Positions 26,758-34,800 of a stretch of DNA of 52,030 bases are shown one piece after another (position 1 is the first letter of the stretch; the number at the start of each line of letters is the position of its first letter). The DNA comes from Acidobacteriota bacterium (GTDB lineage Bacteria > Acidobacteriota > Polarisedimenticolia > JAPUKU01): assembly GCA_027295505.1 (NCBI GenBank), contig JAPUKU010000198.1, positions 1 through 52,030 on the forward strand, in the 5' to 3' direction. Under the pieces are notes generated by a model that saw only the letters and a list, made by a program, of their open reading frames with translations, ran no database searches and was not told where the DNA came from. The position numbers and the translations under genes are program-made.

Positions 26758-27099
26758 TCAGCTCCGCGGGGGCAGGACTCCGAGTTGCTCGATGTGTAGC
26801 CCGGGGTGAACGCGCGGAAGACCCACCCGGAACCCGATGAACGGCAACAACGGGTTCGGCAGCCAGTAAAGCAATCCCAGGCTGCGCACCCGCCCTCCGT
26901 CTCCGAGGTTCAGGCCCAGCCACACCTAGAAAAATTTGTAGGGACAGAATCCGGGGATATGGTTCACCCTGAAGCCGTCCGTGAGAAGATACTTGCGGCG
27001 CACGTACAGGGATCCCTCGAATGGGGTAATCCCCCATTCGAGCGGTCCTCCCGCGATGGGAGTGCCGCTGGAGCGGTGAACGACACGGTTGCGCTTCAT
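26758..27099 (-). pseudogene. Small gene of unknown family interrupted by an in-frame TAG
   Basis: On this strand a frame starts at ATG 27099, runs 57 codons to a TAG at 26926-26928 and continues in the same frame for 55 more codons to TGA at 26758. The first part ends NHIPGFCPYKFF; the second begins VWLGLNLGDGGRV and goes on with LYWLPNPLLPFIGFRVGLP. Both halves have normal protein-like composition, with repeated aromatic and glycine residues of similar style, so this looks like one protein of about 113 residues broken by a nonsense change. I do not recognise the family; CPYK is faintly like DUF427 but the rest does not fit. TAG could have arisen from Tyr, Gln, Glu, Trp or Lys codons. A decayed gene, a sequencing error or stop-codon suppression are all possible. 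Confidence 0.5.
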
Positions 27100-27178
27100 G
27101 ATTCGAACACCCTGCACCACCCCACTAGACCCGGGCCGGCTGACGCACAGCTTAAGGTAGAATTCAGCACTCTCAGCC

Positions 27179-28564
27179 ATGCATGCACACCCTGACGTGG
27201 TCATCCTAGGTGCCGGCTTCGCCGGGCTGGCCTGTGCCACGGCACTCGCAGGAGCAGGTGCGCGTGTCACCGTGCTCGAGGCGAGCGGGACACCCGGAGG
27301 AAGAGGTGGCTCCTTCCGCGAGCCGCGCACGGGCGAGATCCTCGATCTGGGCCCTCACCTCCTGGTGGGGGCCAACCGGGACGCGCGGGCGCTCCTCGAG
27401 CGGCTTGGCACGCTCGAACGTCTGGAGTTCCAGCGCTCTTTGAATATCGAATACCGCTGGCGCGGCGATCGGCGGAGCCGCCTCTCGTGCCCCCCTCTGC
27501 CCGCACCCTTTCATCTCGCCGCCGGGCTTCTGCGATTCCAGGCCCTGCCTCTATCGGAGCGAGCGGCCGCCGTGCGGATAGGCCGCGCCGTCCGTCGCAT
27601 CGAAAAAACGCCCGGCCGCTTCACGGCGTCACCCAGCCCGCAGAACGGCCAGTGCCCGACCCCCGAGGAGACCGTGACACAGTGGCTCAAACGCCTGCGC
27701 CAGGGGGAGCATGCACGCCACCTGCTCTGGGAGCCGCTGGCGACCGCGGCACTGAACGATCACCCGGGGCGTGCCTCGGCGTTTCTGTTCGCACGCGTGC
27801 TCGCCGAGGTTTTCTCGGGAGGGCCCCGGGACAGCGCCCTGGGCTGGCCGCGCGGTGCCCTGGGAGATTTACTGAAGCCTGCGGACCGCTGGCTCGAGCA
27901 GCGCGGCGGCTCGCTCTTGTACTCGAGCCCCGCGGCCGGACTCGTGTGGAAAGGCTCCCACGTGCAGGAGGTGCGCCTGCGGGGCGGTGGCTCGGTGCGT
28001 TCCGACCAGGTCGTGAGCGCCCTGCCAGCACGTGCCCTGCTTCCCCTGCTCGCAGACGCGCCAGCCTCTGTAGGGCAGCTACGGGACGACTGCCGCCTAT
28101 TTGCGCCCCGCACCCTGCCGATCCTGTCGGTTTACTTCTGGAGTGAGCGGCGGCTGCTCGGAACCCCCTTCTGTGCGCTTCCAGAAGAGGAGTTCCCCTG
28201 GATATTCGAACGCCGGGCTCTCGCTGAGGGTAGCCGCGGGAGCTGGATCCTGGCTCTCACCCTGGGCGGTGCGCAGGCCTGGATGAATCGCCCCGAGGCG
28301 GCGATCCTGGAAGCGTCCAGGCGTCAGATGGAGGGACTCTTCCCGGGCTCGGAGCGGGACCTGTGGCATGCCCGGGTCGTCCGGCAGCCGGAAGCGACCT
28401 TCGAACCCGCCCCCGACCTCTGCCTGCGGCGTCCCGGCCCCGGAACACCGGCTGACAACCTCTGGCTGGCCGGGGACTGGACCAACACCGGTCTGCCTTC
28501 GACGCTGGAGGGGGCGGCCCGCAGCGGGCACATTGCGGCGCGCGCGCTTGAATCACGCGCCTGA
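27179..28564 (+). CDS. hpnE: Hydroxysqualene dehydroxylase HpnE (FAD-dependent)
   Basis: 461-residue flavoprotein of the phytoene-desaturase-like amine oxidase family; in the HpnCDE route it reduces hydroxysqualene to squalene. The FAD-binding motif is VILGAGFAGLACATALAG at the N-terminus followed by VTVLEASGTPGGRGGSF. Internal features are LDLGPHLLVG near residue 57, LLWEPLATAALN near residue 185, and the C-terminal flavin motif LWLAGDWTNTGLPSTLEGA near residue 430. The usual length is about 430-460. The ATG at 27179 has no Shine-Dalgarno sequence; a TAGAAT hexamer at 27158-27163 may be its -10. It is separated from hpnD by sodC and the interrupted small gene. Confidence 0.9.
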   Translation: MHAHPDVVILGAGFAGLACATALAGAGARVTVLEASGTPGGRGGSFREPRTGEILDLGPHLLVGANRDARALLERLGTLERLEFQRSLNIEYRWRGDRRSRLSCPPLPAPFHLAAGLLRFQALPLSERAAAVRIGRAVRRIEKTPGRFTASPSPQNGQCPTPEETVTQWLKRLRQGEHARHLLWEPLATAALNDHPGRASAFLFARVLAEVFSGGPRDSALGWPRGALGDLLKPADRWLEQRGGSLLYSSPAAGLVWKGSHVQEVRLRGGGSVRSDQVVSALPARALLPLLADAPASVGQLRDDCRLFAPRTLPILSVYFWSERRLLGTPFCALPEEEFPWIFERRALAEGSRGSWILALTLGGAQAWMNRPEAAILEASRRQMEGLFPGSERDLWHARVVRQPEATFEPAPDLCLRRPGPGTPADNLWLAGDWTNTGLPSTLEGAARSGHIAARALESRA

Positions 28565-28610
28565 CCCTCGAGCGACAGAATGCCCGGAATGCGCGGGGAG
28601 GGTACGAGGT

Positions 28611-29387
28611 TCAGGAGTGGGTGGTGCCGCCACACAGGCTGATTGCCTGCCCGGTTAATCCCGAGGCCGCCTCACTGGCCAGATAGACAGCCAGATCGGC
28701 AATCTCGGAGGGCTCGAGCATACGCCCGATGGGCACCACGGAGAGGGCACGCTGGCGGAATTCCTCGAACGAGATATTCAGCTTTTCGGCCTGGGTCTCC
28801 ATTCCCCGGCGCGCCATCTCCGTATCCACCCAGCCGGGGCAGATGGCGTTGACCGTGATGCCACGCCCGGCGAGCTCCTGAGCAAGGGCCCGCGTGAGGC
28901 CGATGAGTCCGCTCTTGCTGGCGCAGTACGCTGCATAGCCGGGAACCCCGAACTTGCCGAGCACGGATGAGATATTGATGATGCGCCCGTGGTCATGGTC
29001 CTTGAAGTGCGGGAGGGTCTCACGCACGAACCGCCACGCCCCGGTCAAGTTGACGTCCAGGATGCGGTCCCAGTCAGAGTCCCCTTCACCCGCAGCCGGC
29101 GTCAGGCCGCTCAGGCCGGCATTGTTGATCAGCACATGGATCCGATCCCAGCGACGTGCCGTCTGCTCCACGGCATTCCGGATCTCTTCAGGATTCCCCG
29201 CATCGGCACGCACCCAGAAGACACGCTCCAGCGAAGGATCGATGGCGCGCGCCACCTGATCGAGGGCTTTCTCATCCCGGGCACACAGCGCCACACGCGC
29301 ACCCTCCTCGGAGAACCGCTCTGCCACCGCTTTGCCAATCCCCCGGCTAGCTCCCGTGACCAGCGCGACCTTGCCGTGCAATAACAT
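28611..29387 (-). CDS. Short-chain dehydrogenase (3-oxoacyl-ACP reductase-like)
   Basis: 258-residue NAD(P)-dependent oxidoreductase. Classical SDR motifs are all present: TGASRGIG near residue 12 for cofactor binding, NNAG near residue 90, NISS with the catalytic Ser near residue 140, YCASK with catalytic Tyr and Lys near residue 156, and CPGWVDTEM near residue 187. ARDEKALD after strand 2 suggests a preference for NADPH. The ATG at 29387 overlaps the ferredoxin stop as TGATG and has GAGAAAGG upstream, so it is translated from the same mRNA as the ferredoxin. Substrate unknown; FabG-like ketoacyl reduction is the default guess. Confidence 0.88.
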   Translation of the reverse strand: MLLHGKVALVTGASRGIGKAVAERFSEEGARVALCARDEKALDQVARAIDPSLERVFWVRADAGNPEEIRNAVEQTARRWDRIHVLINNAGLSGLTPAAGEGDSDWDRILDVNLTGAWRFVRETLPHFKDHDHGRIINISSVLGKFGVPGYAAYCASKSGLIGLTRALAQELAGRGITVNAICPGWVDTEMARRGMETQAEKLNISFEEFRQRALSVVPIGRMLEPSEIADLAVYLASEAASGLTGQAISLCGGTTHS

Positions 29388-29737
29388 CAGACCTTTCTCC
29401 CGGATGGCTGGATGCGAAAACTTCCGTCCTTCAATTGCAGACGCGCCACAGGCTCTCCCTGAATGAGGTGCTTCTCGACGATCTCGGCCACATCCTGCGG
29501 TTGAACGCCGCCGTACCACACTCCCTCCGGGTAGACAACGACGCTGACACCGCGGGCACAGTTGTCGAGGCAACCTGCCTTGTTGGCACGCATGCGCCCG
29601 CGCAGCCCGCGTTGGGTCAACTCAGCCTTGAACGCCTCGACAACCTTGGCGGCGCCGCTGGCTGCACAGCAGCCGCGCGGATTGTCAGCAGGGCGCTCGT
29701 TGGTGCAGATGAAGATGTGTCTCTCGAAGCGTGACAT
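29387..29737 (-). CDS. Thioredoxin-like 2Fe-2S ferredoxin
   Basis: 116-residue protein of the (2Fe-2S) ferredoxin domain family related to the NuoE C-terminal domain and the Shethna-type ferredoxins. Cysteine ligands are in FICTNERP, NPRGCCAASG and KAGCLDNCARG, and the rest reads SVVVYPEGVWYGGV and VAEIVEKHLIQGEPV, the standard end of the family. It should carry electrons in the cytoplasm; the partner is unknown. ATG at 29737 is preferred, with GTG at 29740 as an alternative. A promoter lies six bases upstream, so the mRNA is leaderless. The SDR gene is coupled downstream. Confidence 0.9.
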   Translation of the reverse strand: MSRFERHIFICTNERPADNPRGCCAASGAAKVVEAFKAELTQRGLRGRMRANKAGCLDNCARGVSVVVYPEGVWYGGVQPQDVAEIVEKHLIQGEPVARLQLKDGSFRIQPSGRKV

Positions 29738-29743
29738 CACCTC

Positions 29744-29773
29744 ATTCTAGCGGCAGGGGTGGAAAACTTACAA
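29744..29773 (-). promoter_or_regulatory. Promoter of the 2Fe-2S ferredoxin gene, leaderless
   Basis: TTGTAA, an 18-base spacer, then TAGAAT, ending six bases before the ATG at 29737. Transcription would begin at or one base before the start codon. Confidence 0.6.
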
Positions 29774-29882
29774 GGCTGGCGCCAGGGCATGCTCCACCGC
29801 AGCCACCGCGCCCTTGCCTGTATCGACTGGCATCAGGGGGATGCGGGAGTGCGGCCTGGCTGGATGAAAAGGCGCAGAAGGA

Positions 29883-29909
29883 GGGGACTCCGGGCGGGCC
29901 GGACTCCCC
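29883..29909 (-). terminator. Hairpin after nrdJ, possible terminator
   Basis: GGGGACTCC and GGACTCCCC form a nine-base stem with one C-C mismatch around a GC-rich loop, 18 bases past the nrdJ stop. The strand continues with CTCCTTCTGCGCCTTTTC, which has only a weak T-rich stretch, so intrinsic termination is uncertain. Confidence 0.35.
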
Positions 29910-29926
29910 TGGAGCTCATGTGAGGA

Positions 29927-32749
29927 TCATGAGCAGCCGCTGGTGGATCCGCAGTTAAAACACTTGTAACAGCTACCGTTGCGCAGCATGATGGCGCCGC
30001 AGTAGTAGCAGGAAGGCGCATCTGTCTGCAGCTGGAATCCCGCCGGGATGGCACTGCCGGGGCTGGCGCTGCCGCCGGCGATGCGAACGGTTTCTCCCGC
30101 CGGGGCCTGGGCAACGCCTGCTGTCGCAGCTGCCTGCTTCGGCTGCTTGGCTGGTGCGTCCACCACCGCCGCGCCCGCCTCGGCCGTCTGCTGTTCGACC
30201 GGAAACTTCTTGCCGAGCCAGCGGAATATGTAATCCATGATCGATTTGGCCACCGGGATTTCAGGGTTCTTGGTGAACCCGGCCGGTTCGAACCGCATAT
30301 GGCTGAATTTATCGACCAACGCCTGCAACGGAACACCGTATTGCAACGCCAGGGATATGGCCGTGGCAAATGCGTCCATGAGACCGGAGACGGTCGAGCC
30401 CTCTTTCGCCATGACCAGGAAGATCTCTCCTGGCGGACCGTCGTCGTACATTCCGACTGTCAGGTACCCCTCGTGCCCGGCGACGTCAAATTTGTGTGTG
30501 ATGGCCCGCCGCTCGGCCGGCAGCTTGCGACGGCGAGGGCCTTCCTCCGTGGGCACCGCCACGGCCTCCACCTTGACGCTGCTCTCCTTCTGATCCCGTG
30601 AGGTGTTGAGAGGCTGGGTGCGCTTGCAGCCGTCCCGGTACATTGCGATCGACTTGAGCCCTAGCTTCCAGGCTTCCATGTAGGCCCGGGAGATCTCATC
30701 GGGCATCACATCATGGGGCAGGTTCACCGTCTTCGAGATGGCCCCCGAGATGAACGGCTGCACCGCCCCCATCATCTTGATATGACCCATGTAATGAATG
30801 GAGCGCGACCCTTTGAACGGACGGAATGCGCAGTCAAAAACCGGGAGGTGCTCATCGCTCAGGTGCGGGGCGCCCTCGATGGTGTCATGGTCATCAAGAT
30901 ACTCGGCAATGTTCTGAATCTGGCGCGCGTCGTAACCGAGACGCTTGAGCGCCAGAGGCACGGTGTGGTTAACAATCTTGATGAGACCGCCACCCACCAA
31001 CTTCTTGTACTTTATGAGTGCGATGTCCGGCTCGACACCCGTGGTGTCACAGTCCATCATAAAGCCAATTGTGCCCGTGGGCGCCAGAACGCTGGCCTGA
31101 GAGTTGCGGATCCCCCACTGTCCTCCCAACTCGCAAGCCTGATCCCAGGACTCACGCGCTGCGGACAGCAAGGACAGGGGCACGTGGGCGGGGTCGATCT
31201 GGTTGACGTGCTCGCGGTGCTTGTCGATGACGCCGAGCATCGGCTCGCGGTTCTTGTCAAACCCGGCGAACGGTTTCATGGCGCGGGCGATCTGCGCCGA
31301 AGTCGCATAGGCCTCACCGGTCATCAATGCAGTGATGGCCGCTGCGTAGTCGCGACCCGCATCGGAGTCGTAAGGAAGGCCGCGCGACATGAGCAACGCG
31401 CCCAGGTTCGCATAGCCCAGACCGAGCGGCCGGTAGTCGTGCGAGTTGCGCCCGATGGTCGGTGTGGGATACGAGGCGTTGTCGACAATGATCTCCTGTG
31501 CCGTGATCATCACGCGCACCGCATGACGGAACGCGGCCACATCAAACTCTCCGTCCTCGTCACGGAACTTCATGAGGTTGAGAGACGCGAGGTTGCAGGC
31601 CGTGTCGTCGAGGAACATGTATTCCGAGCACGGATTGCTTGCGTTGATGCGTCCGGTGTTCGGGCTGGTGTGCCAGGTGTTGATGGTTGTATCGAACTGC
31701 ATGCCGGGATCACCGCAGATGTGTGTCGCCTCGGCGATCTGCTGCATGAGATCCCGCGCCTTGTACGTGTCCATCGAGGTCCCGTCCTGGATCGTACGGG
31801 TGGTCCAGTCACCGTCGTCGACCACCGTCTGCATGAACTCGTCGGTGACACGGACCGAGTTGTTTGAATTCTGGAAGAAGACCGAGTTGTAGGCCTCTCC
31901 GTTGAAGGAACCGTCGTAGCCAGCGTCGATCAGCGACCAGGCTTTCTTTTCCTCGGATGCCTTGCAGTTGATGAAGTCGACAATGTCCGGGTGATCGATG
32001 TTGAGGATGACCATCTTGGCAGCGCGGCGTGTCTTGCCCCCCGACTTGATGACGCCGGCGAACGCATCGTAACCCTTCATAAAGGACACCGGGCCGGATG
32101 CTGTGCCACCGTTGGTGAGCCCCTCCCGGGAGGACCGGATGGTTGAGAGGTTCGTGCCCGTTCCCGAACCGTACTTGAAGAGCATGCCCTCGGTCTTAGC
32201 GAGCGACAGGATCGACTCCATGGTGTCGGATACCGAGTTGATGAAGCAGGCGCTGCACTGCGGGTGCGGTTCGATGCCGCAGTTGAACCACACCGGTGAG
32301 TTGAAGGCGGCTTTCTGGTGGAGAAGAAGGTAGGTCAGTTCGGCCTGGAAGGTATCGCCATCGGCCTGGGTAGAAAAGTACCCCTGTCGACGCCCCCAGC
32401 CGGTGATGGTGTCAGCCACGCGGCCGATGAGCTGCCGCACGCTGCGCTCGCGCTCGTCGGTGCCGAGCGTGCCGCGGAAGTACTTGGAGGCCACGATGTT
32501 CGAGGCCGTCTGGGACCAGGTGCTGGGCACCTCGATGTCACGCTGCTCGAACACCACGTCGCCCTTCTCGGTTGAGATGACGGCGGAGCGGTGTTCCCAC
32601 TCGACGCTACCGTACGGATCCTCACCCTGCTGGGTAAAGTAGCGCTCGACTCGTAATCCCGGACCCTCTCCCGCCAAGACCGTGGCAGGTTCGCTGCGGG
32701 CCTCGGCCTTCCTGCGCTCGGTCTTCTTGTGGGCTCCCCTGGCTTCCAT
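29927..32749 (-). CDS. nrdJ: Adenosylcobalamin-dependent (class II) ribonucleotide reductase
   Basis: 940-residue enzyme that reduces ribonucleotides to deoxyribonucleotides with B12 as radical source, with no oxygen requirement. The catalytic core shows SPVWFNCG (first redox cysteine) near residue 165, NPCSEYMFLDDTACNLASLNL near residue 370 (radical Cys and Glu in NPCSE), and PTGTIGFMMDCDTTGVEPD near residue 560. The C-terminal region carries a TSCPD-like domain (HKFDVAGHEGYLTVGMYDDG) and ends with cysteine pairs CYYCG and CYKCFNCG that probably shuttle electrons. ATG at 32749 has GAGGAGGAAG upstream; the frame to 32848 is not needed. It stands alone, with a long regulatory region upstream. 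Confidence 0.95.
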   Translation of the reverse strand: MEARGAHKKTERRKAEARSEPATVLAGEGPGLRVERYFTQQGEDPYGSVEWEHRSAVISTEKGDVVFEQRDIEVPSTWSQTASNIVASKYFRGTLGTDERERSVRQLIGRVADTITGWGRRQGYFSTQADGDTFQAELTYLLLHQKAAFNSPVWFNCGIEPHPQCSACFINSVSDTMESILSLAKTEGMLFKYGSGTGTNLSTIRSSREGLTNGGTASGPVSFMKGYDAFAGVIKSGGKTRRAAKMVILNIDHPDIVDFINCKASEEKKAWSLIDAGYDGSFNGEAYNSVFFQNSNNSVRVTDEFMQTVVDDGDWTTRTIQDGTSMDTYKARDLMQQIAEATHICGDPGMQFDTTINTWHTSPNTGRINASNPCSEYMFLDDTACNLASLNLMKFRDEDGEFDVAAFRHAVRVMITAQEIIVDNASYPTPTIGRNSHDYRPLGLGYANLGALLMSRGLPYDSDAGRDYAAAITALMTGEAYATSAQIARAMKPFAGFDKNREPMLGVIDKHREHVNQIDPAHVPLSLLSAARESWDQACELGGQWGIRNSQASVLAPTGTIGFMMDCDTTGVEPDIALIKYKKLVGGGLIKIVNHTVPLALKRLGYDARQIQNIAEYLDDHDTIEGAPHLSDEHLPVFDCAFRPFKGSRSIHYMGHIKMMGAVQPFISGAISKTVNLPHDVMPDEISRAYMEAWKLGLKSIAMYRDGCKRTQPLNTSRDQKESSVKVEAVAVPTEEGPRRRKLPAERRAITHKFDVAGHEGYLTVGMYDDGPPGEIFLVMAKEGSTVSGLMDAFATAISLALQYGVPLQALVDKFSHMRFEPAGFTKNPEIPVAKSIMDYIFRWLGKKFPVEQQTAEAGAAVVDAPAKQPKQAAATAGVAQAPAGETVRIAGGSASPGSAIPAGFQLQTDAPSCYYCGAIMLRNGSCYKCFNCGSTSGCS

Positions 32750-33457
32750 CAGGCCGCTTCCTCCTCGTCTAGACAGTGCCCCATTCTCGCTCTTGCCGAC
32801 TCCAGTTTCTAGGCCTTTCTGCGCGAACTCCCAACCGCGCCAGGCCAATTTTTCCGAAACACGCCCCCTGGCAACGGATCTTCCATTGCCTTATTACGTA
32901 TTGTTCTTATTTAAGGATTAAGCCTTATTTCAGGCGCCCGAGCGCCCTACCCGCAGATTCCCTGGCTCCCAGCGACCCGGCCGAAGGCACACCGCTTCTG
33001 AGCACTGTCCCGACCGTTTGCCTGGAGGTTGTTTCGGTTCATTCCGAGCCTCACCCTGCGATCCCAAATCTAGCGCAGCGAAAAGAGGCCTGTCAAGGAT
33101 TTTCTACCACCCATTGTGGCCTCCCTCCCAGATACCCGCAAAATACGGTTGTTCGGCTGTCTGTCACGGAATCGCCACATTTCATGCGGATCTGCGCCGC
33201 CCCCACCTGCCACGCCCCACCCCACGGGCCTTGGCGGCCATGCGGTTGCCCGGTGCATTTTCTAGCTGTCGTGCCCCCTGTTATTCGCTTGCTATCAGGC
33301 TGTCACCCGCAGCGTTTGTCCGAGACGAACTCGATCGATCAACACCACGCGCATTCTGCGTGCGCGGCTTTCGATGCAGAGATCCAGAACGGTTCTTCCC
33401 ACTGAACCCCGGCCGCAGAGCGCCACCCGCAGGGTACGCTGCCCCGGCGCGCCACCG
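32750..33457. other. 708-base non-coding region upstream of nrdJ
   Basis: No convincing gene on either strand. It contains the nrdJ promoter (33067-33096) and the resulting leader of about 310 nt. In the leader an unusually AT-rich island (32885-32932) contains three copies of CTTATT on the plus strand at 32890, 32906 and 32924, and TAAGG/CCTTA inverted pairs. I looked for the cobalamin-riboswitch box and for NrdR boxes on the nrdJ strand and saw neither in recognisable form; CCACAATGGGTGG just upstream of the -35 has one NrdR-like half-site at best. The remainder, 33100-33457, is GC-rich and featureless. Confidence 0.6.
33067..33096 (-). promoter_or_regulatory. Promoter of nrdJ
   Basis: Perfect -35 TTGACA, an 18-base spacer and TAGATT as -10. 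It gives a leader of about 310 nt before the nrdJ ATG, unusually long for this window, where many genes have almost no leader. Confidence 0.65.
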
Positions 33458-34273
33458 TCAGGAGCCCTGGCTGAACTCGACGGCAATCTCCGTCGTCTGT
33501 CCTGCCTGCACGTTGACTTCCTGCGACTGTTCGCCGAGCGTCTCGTGCCAGAGACGGACCCTGTGGATGCCGGCCGGCACGCCATCGATCCGGAAATAAC
33601 CCTCTTCGTCGCTCACTGCTACGTACGGGTGATCGCTGACAATGATCCAGCTCTGCATCCAGGGATGTGCGTCGCAGGTCACGCGGATCGTCTCGGGTTC
33701 ATCGAGCTGAATTTCAAGACGTTTCTTGAACTTCGGTTGTGCCTTGTTGATGCGTGGGTTGATCGTCGAGAACGTGTGGATGTTGTGCAGAATGCCGTCA
33801 TCGTTGAAGACCGGCAGCGGCCGCCCCACCGCCACGACAGCAACGTGCGGCTGGAAGACACAGCCCTTCTGGTGCAATTCCACGTCGGGCAGGTTTGCGG
33901 CTCCGCCTGCCGGCACGCCCGCCAGGGAGACGACCACATTCTCCAGCCCACCTCGAGGCCCCACCAGGAGATCTTCCTTCACGATGGCGTGTGCCCCGCA
34001 CACCTGTTGATCCTTGGTGACCTCGATCTCCTGCACGGCGGGAGGGGCGCCGACAAGAGTCATGCGGCCAGACAGGATCCCAGTCCCACTGCTTGCCGCC
34101 GGAGCAGACGGTGGTGCCGCTGGGCTGTCCCGGAGACGTTCCTCCTGGGGCGGTGGTGAATCGGTGCCGCCGCAGGCAACCATCACAGCGGACACGGCCA
34201 GCAGCCCGAGCCGCCGCAGGATCGGCAGGCGGGTGAGGGTTTGCATCGGCGCACAGTCATCTCTCATGAACAT
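33458..34273 (-). CDS. Cupredoxin-like lipoprotein with C-terminal carboxypeptidase-regulatory-like domain
   Basis: 271-residue predicted lipoprotein (lipobox MVAC near residue 32), then a proline/alanine-rich linker to about residue 65. The central part looks like a blue-copper fold: LHNIHTFST near residue 162 supplies a histidine, and CDAHPWMQSW near residue 198 supplies Cys, His and Met in the type 1 copper order. The last 50 residues (YFRIDGVPAGIHRVRLWHETLG) resemble a carboxypeptidase-regulatory/transthyretin-like beta domain. Electron transfer or copper handling in the periplasm is likely but unproven. AGGAGG lies five bases before the ATG at 34273. It follows the TPR and PBP genes on the same strand. 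Confidence 0.75.
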   Translation of the reverse strand: MFMRDDCAPMQTLTRLPILRRLGLLAVSAVMVACGGTDSPPPQEERLRDSPAAPPSAPAASSGTGILSGRMTLVGAPPAVQEIEVTKDQQVCGAHAIVKEDLLVGPRGGLENVVVSLAGVPAGGAANLPDVELHQKGCVFQPHVAVVAVGRPLPVFNDDGILHNIHTFSTINPRINKAQPKFKKRLEIQLDEPETIRVTCDAHPWMQSWIIVSDHPYVAVSDEEGYFRIDGVPAGIHRVRLWHETLGEQSQEVNVQAGQTTEIAVEFSQGS

Positions 34274-34317
34274 GGGTCCCTCCTGACGGGTGTTGACGCG
34301 ATCCCGATCGCAGAGCC

Positions 34318-34800
34318 TCACTCAGGCAGCGGGGGTTCTTCCGGCTCGTCGAGCACCTGGAGTCGGCGGCGCGCTTCACGGTTGAAGAACCGAAGCCCGA
34401 CCGCCTGCTCGTACGCTTTCCGGGCCTGCTCGCGCTGACCTTCATCGCGGTACAGGTCGCCCCGCACCAGCTCGATCTGATAGCGCAGCCTGCGGTTGCC
34501 GCGCGCGTGTATCATGGCATTGGCGAGGACCCGGTGCGCCTCCTCGAAACGGTGCGCTGCACCGTGCGCCCGGGCCAGGTGGGTGTACGTATCGCAGTCC
34601 TCAGGTGACAGCCTGAGCGCGCGCTCGAACTGACGCAGGGCGCGCTCGATGTCGCCCGCCTTCAGGCTGCGCTCCCCTTCACGGATGAGCGCCCGTGCCG
34701 CGGCCTCACTGCCTCCCTGCTCGGCAGCGAACACCGGCACCGCCAGCGCCAGTGCCAGCAGCACGGCCTGTCCCGCACGGCGGGGGTCGGTACACTTCAT
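34318..34800 (-). CDS. Periplasmic TPR-repeat protein
   Basis: 160-residue protein with a signal peptide (about residues 1-25, ending VPVFAAEQ) and at least two to three TPR-like helix pairs: ALIREGERSLKAGDIERALRQFERALRLSPED near residues 35-66, then HLARAHGAAHRFEEAHRVLANAM, and VRGDLYRDEGQREQARKAYEQAVGL. TPRs mediate protein contacts; the partner is unknown. The ATG overlaps the stop of the penicillin-binding protein gene as ATGA, so translation depends on ribosomes finishing that gene, which is broken by an in-frame TAG. A role in envelope assembly beside the PBP is a positional guess. Confidence 0.75.
   Translation of the reverse strand: MKCTDPRRAGQAVLLALALAVPVFAAEQGGSEAAARALIREGERSLKAGDIERALRQFERALRLSPEDCDTYTHLARAHGAAHRFEEAHRVLANAMIHARGNRRLRYQIELVRGDLYRDEGQREQARKAYEQAVGLRFFNREARRRLQVLDEPEEPPLPE

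Noticed and set aside
30713-31867. Plus-strand open frame of about 384 codons inside nrdJ
   Set aside because: Antisense to the strongly supported reductase, with no family motif; codon-position shadow.
32750-33060. Cobalamin riboswitch ahead of nrdJ
   Set aside because: Looked for because the enzyme needs B12, but the conserved B12-box and the surrounding core were not found on the nrdJ strand.
33295-33457. Possible small minus-strand protein (VALCGRGSVGRTVLDL and on) just after the cupredoxin gene
   Set aside because: Reads somewhat protein-like, but it has only a GTG start without ribosome binding site, no known family, and lies in GC-rich DNA.
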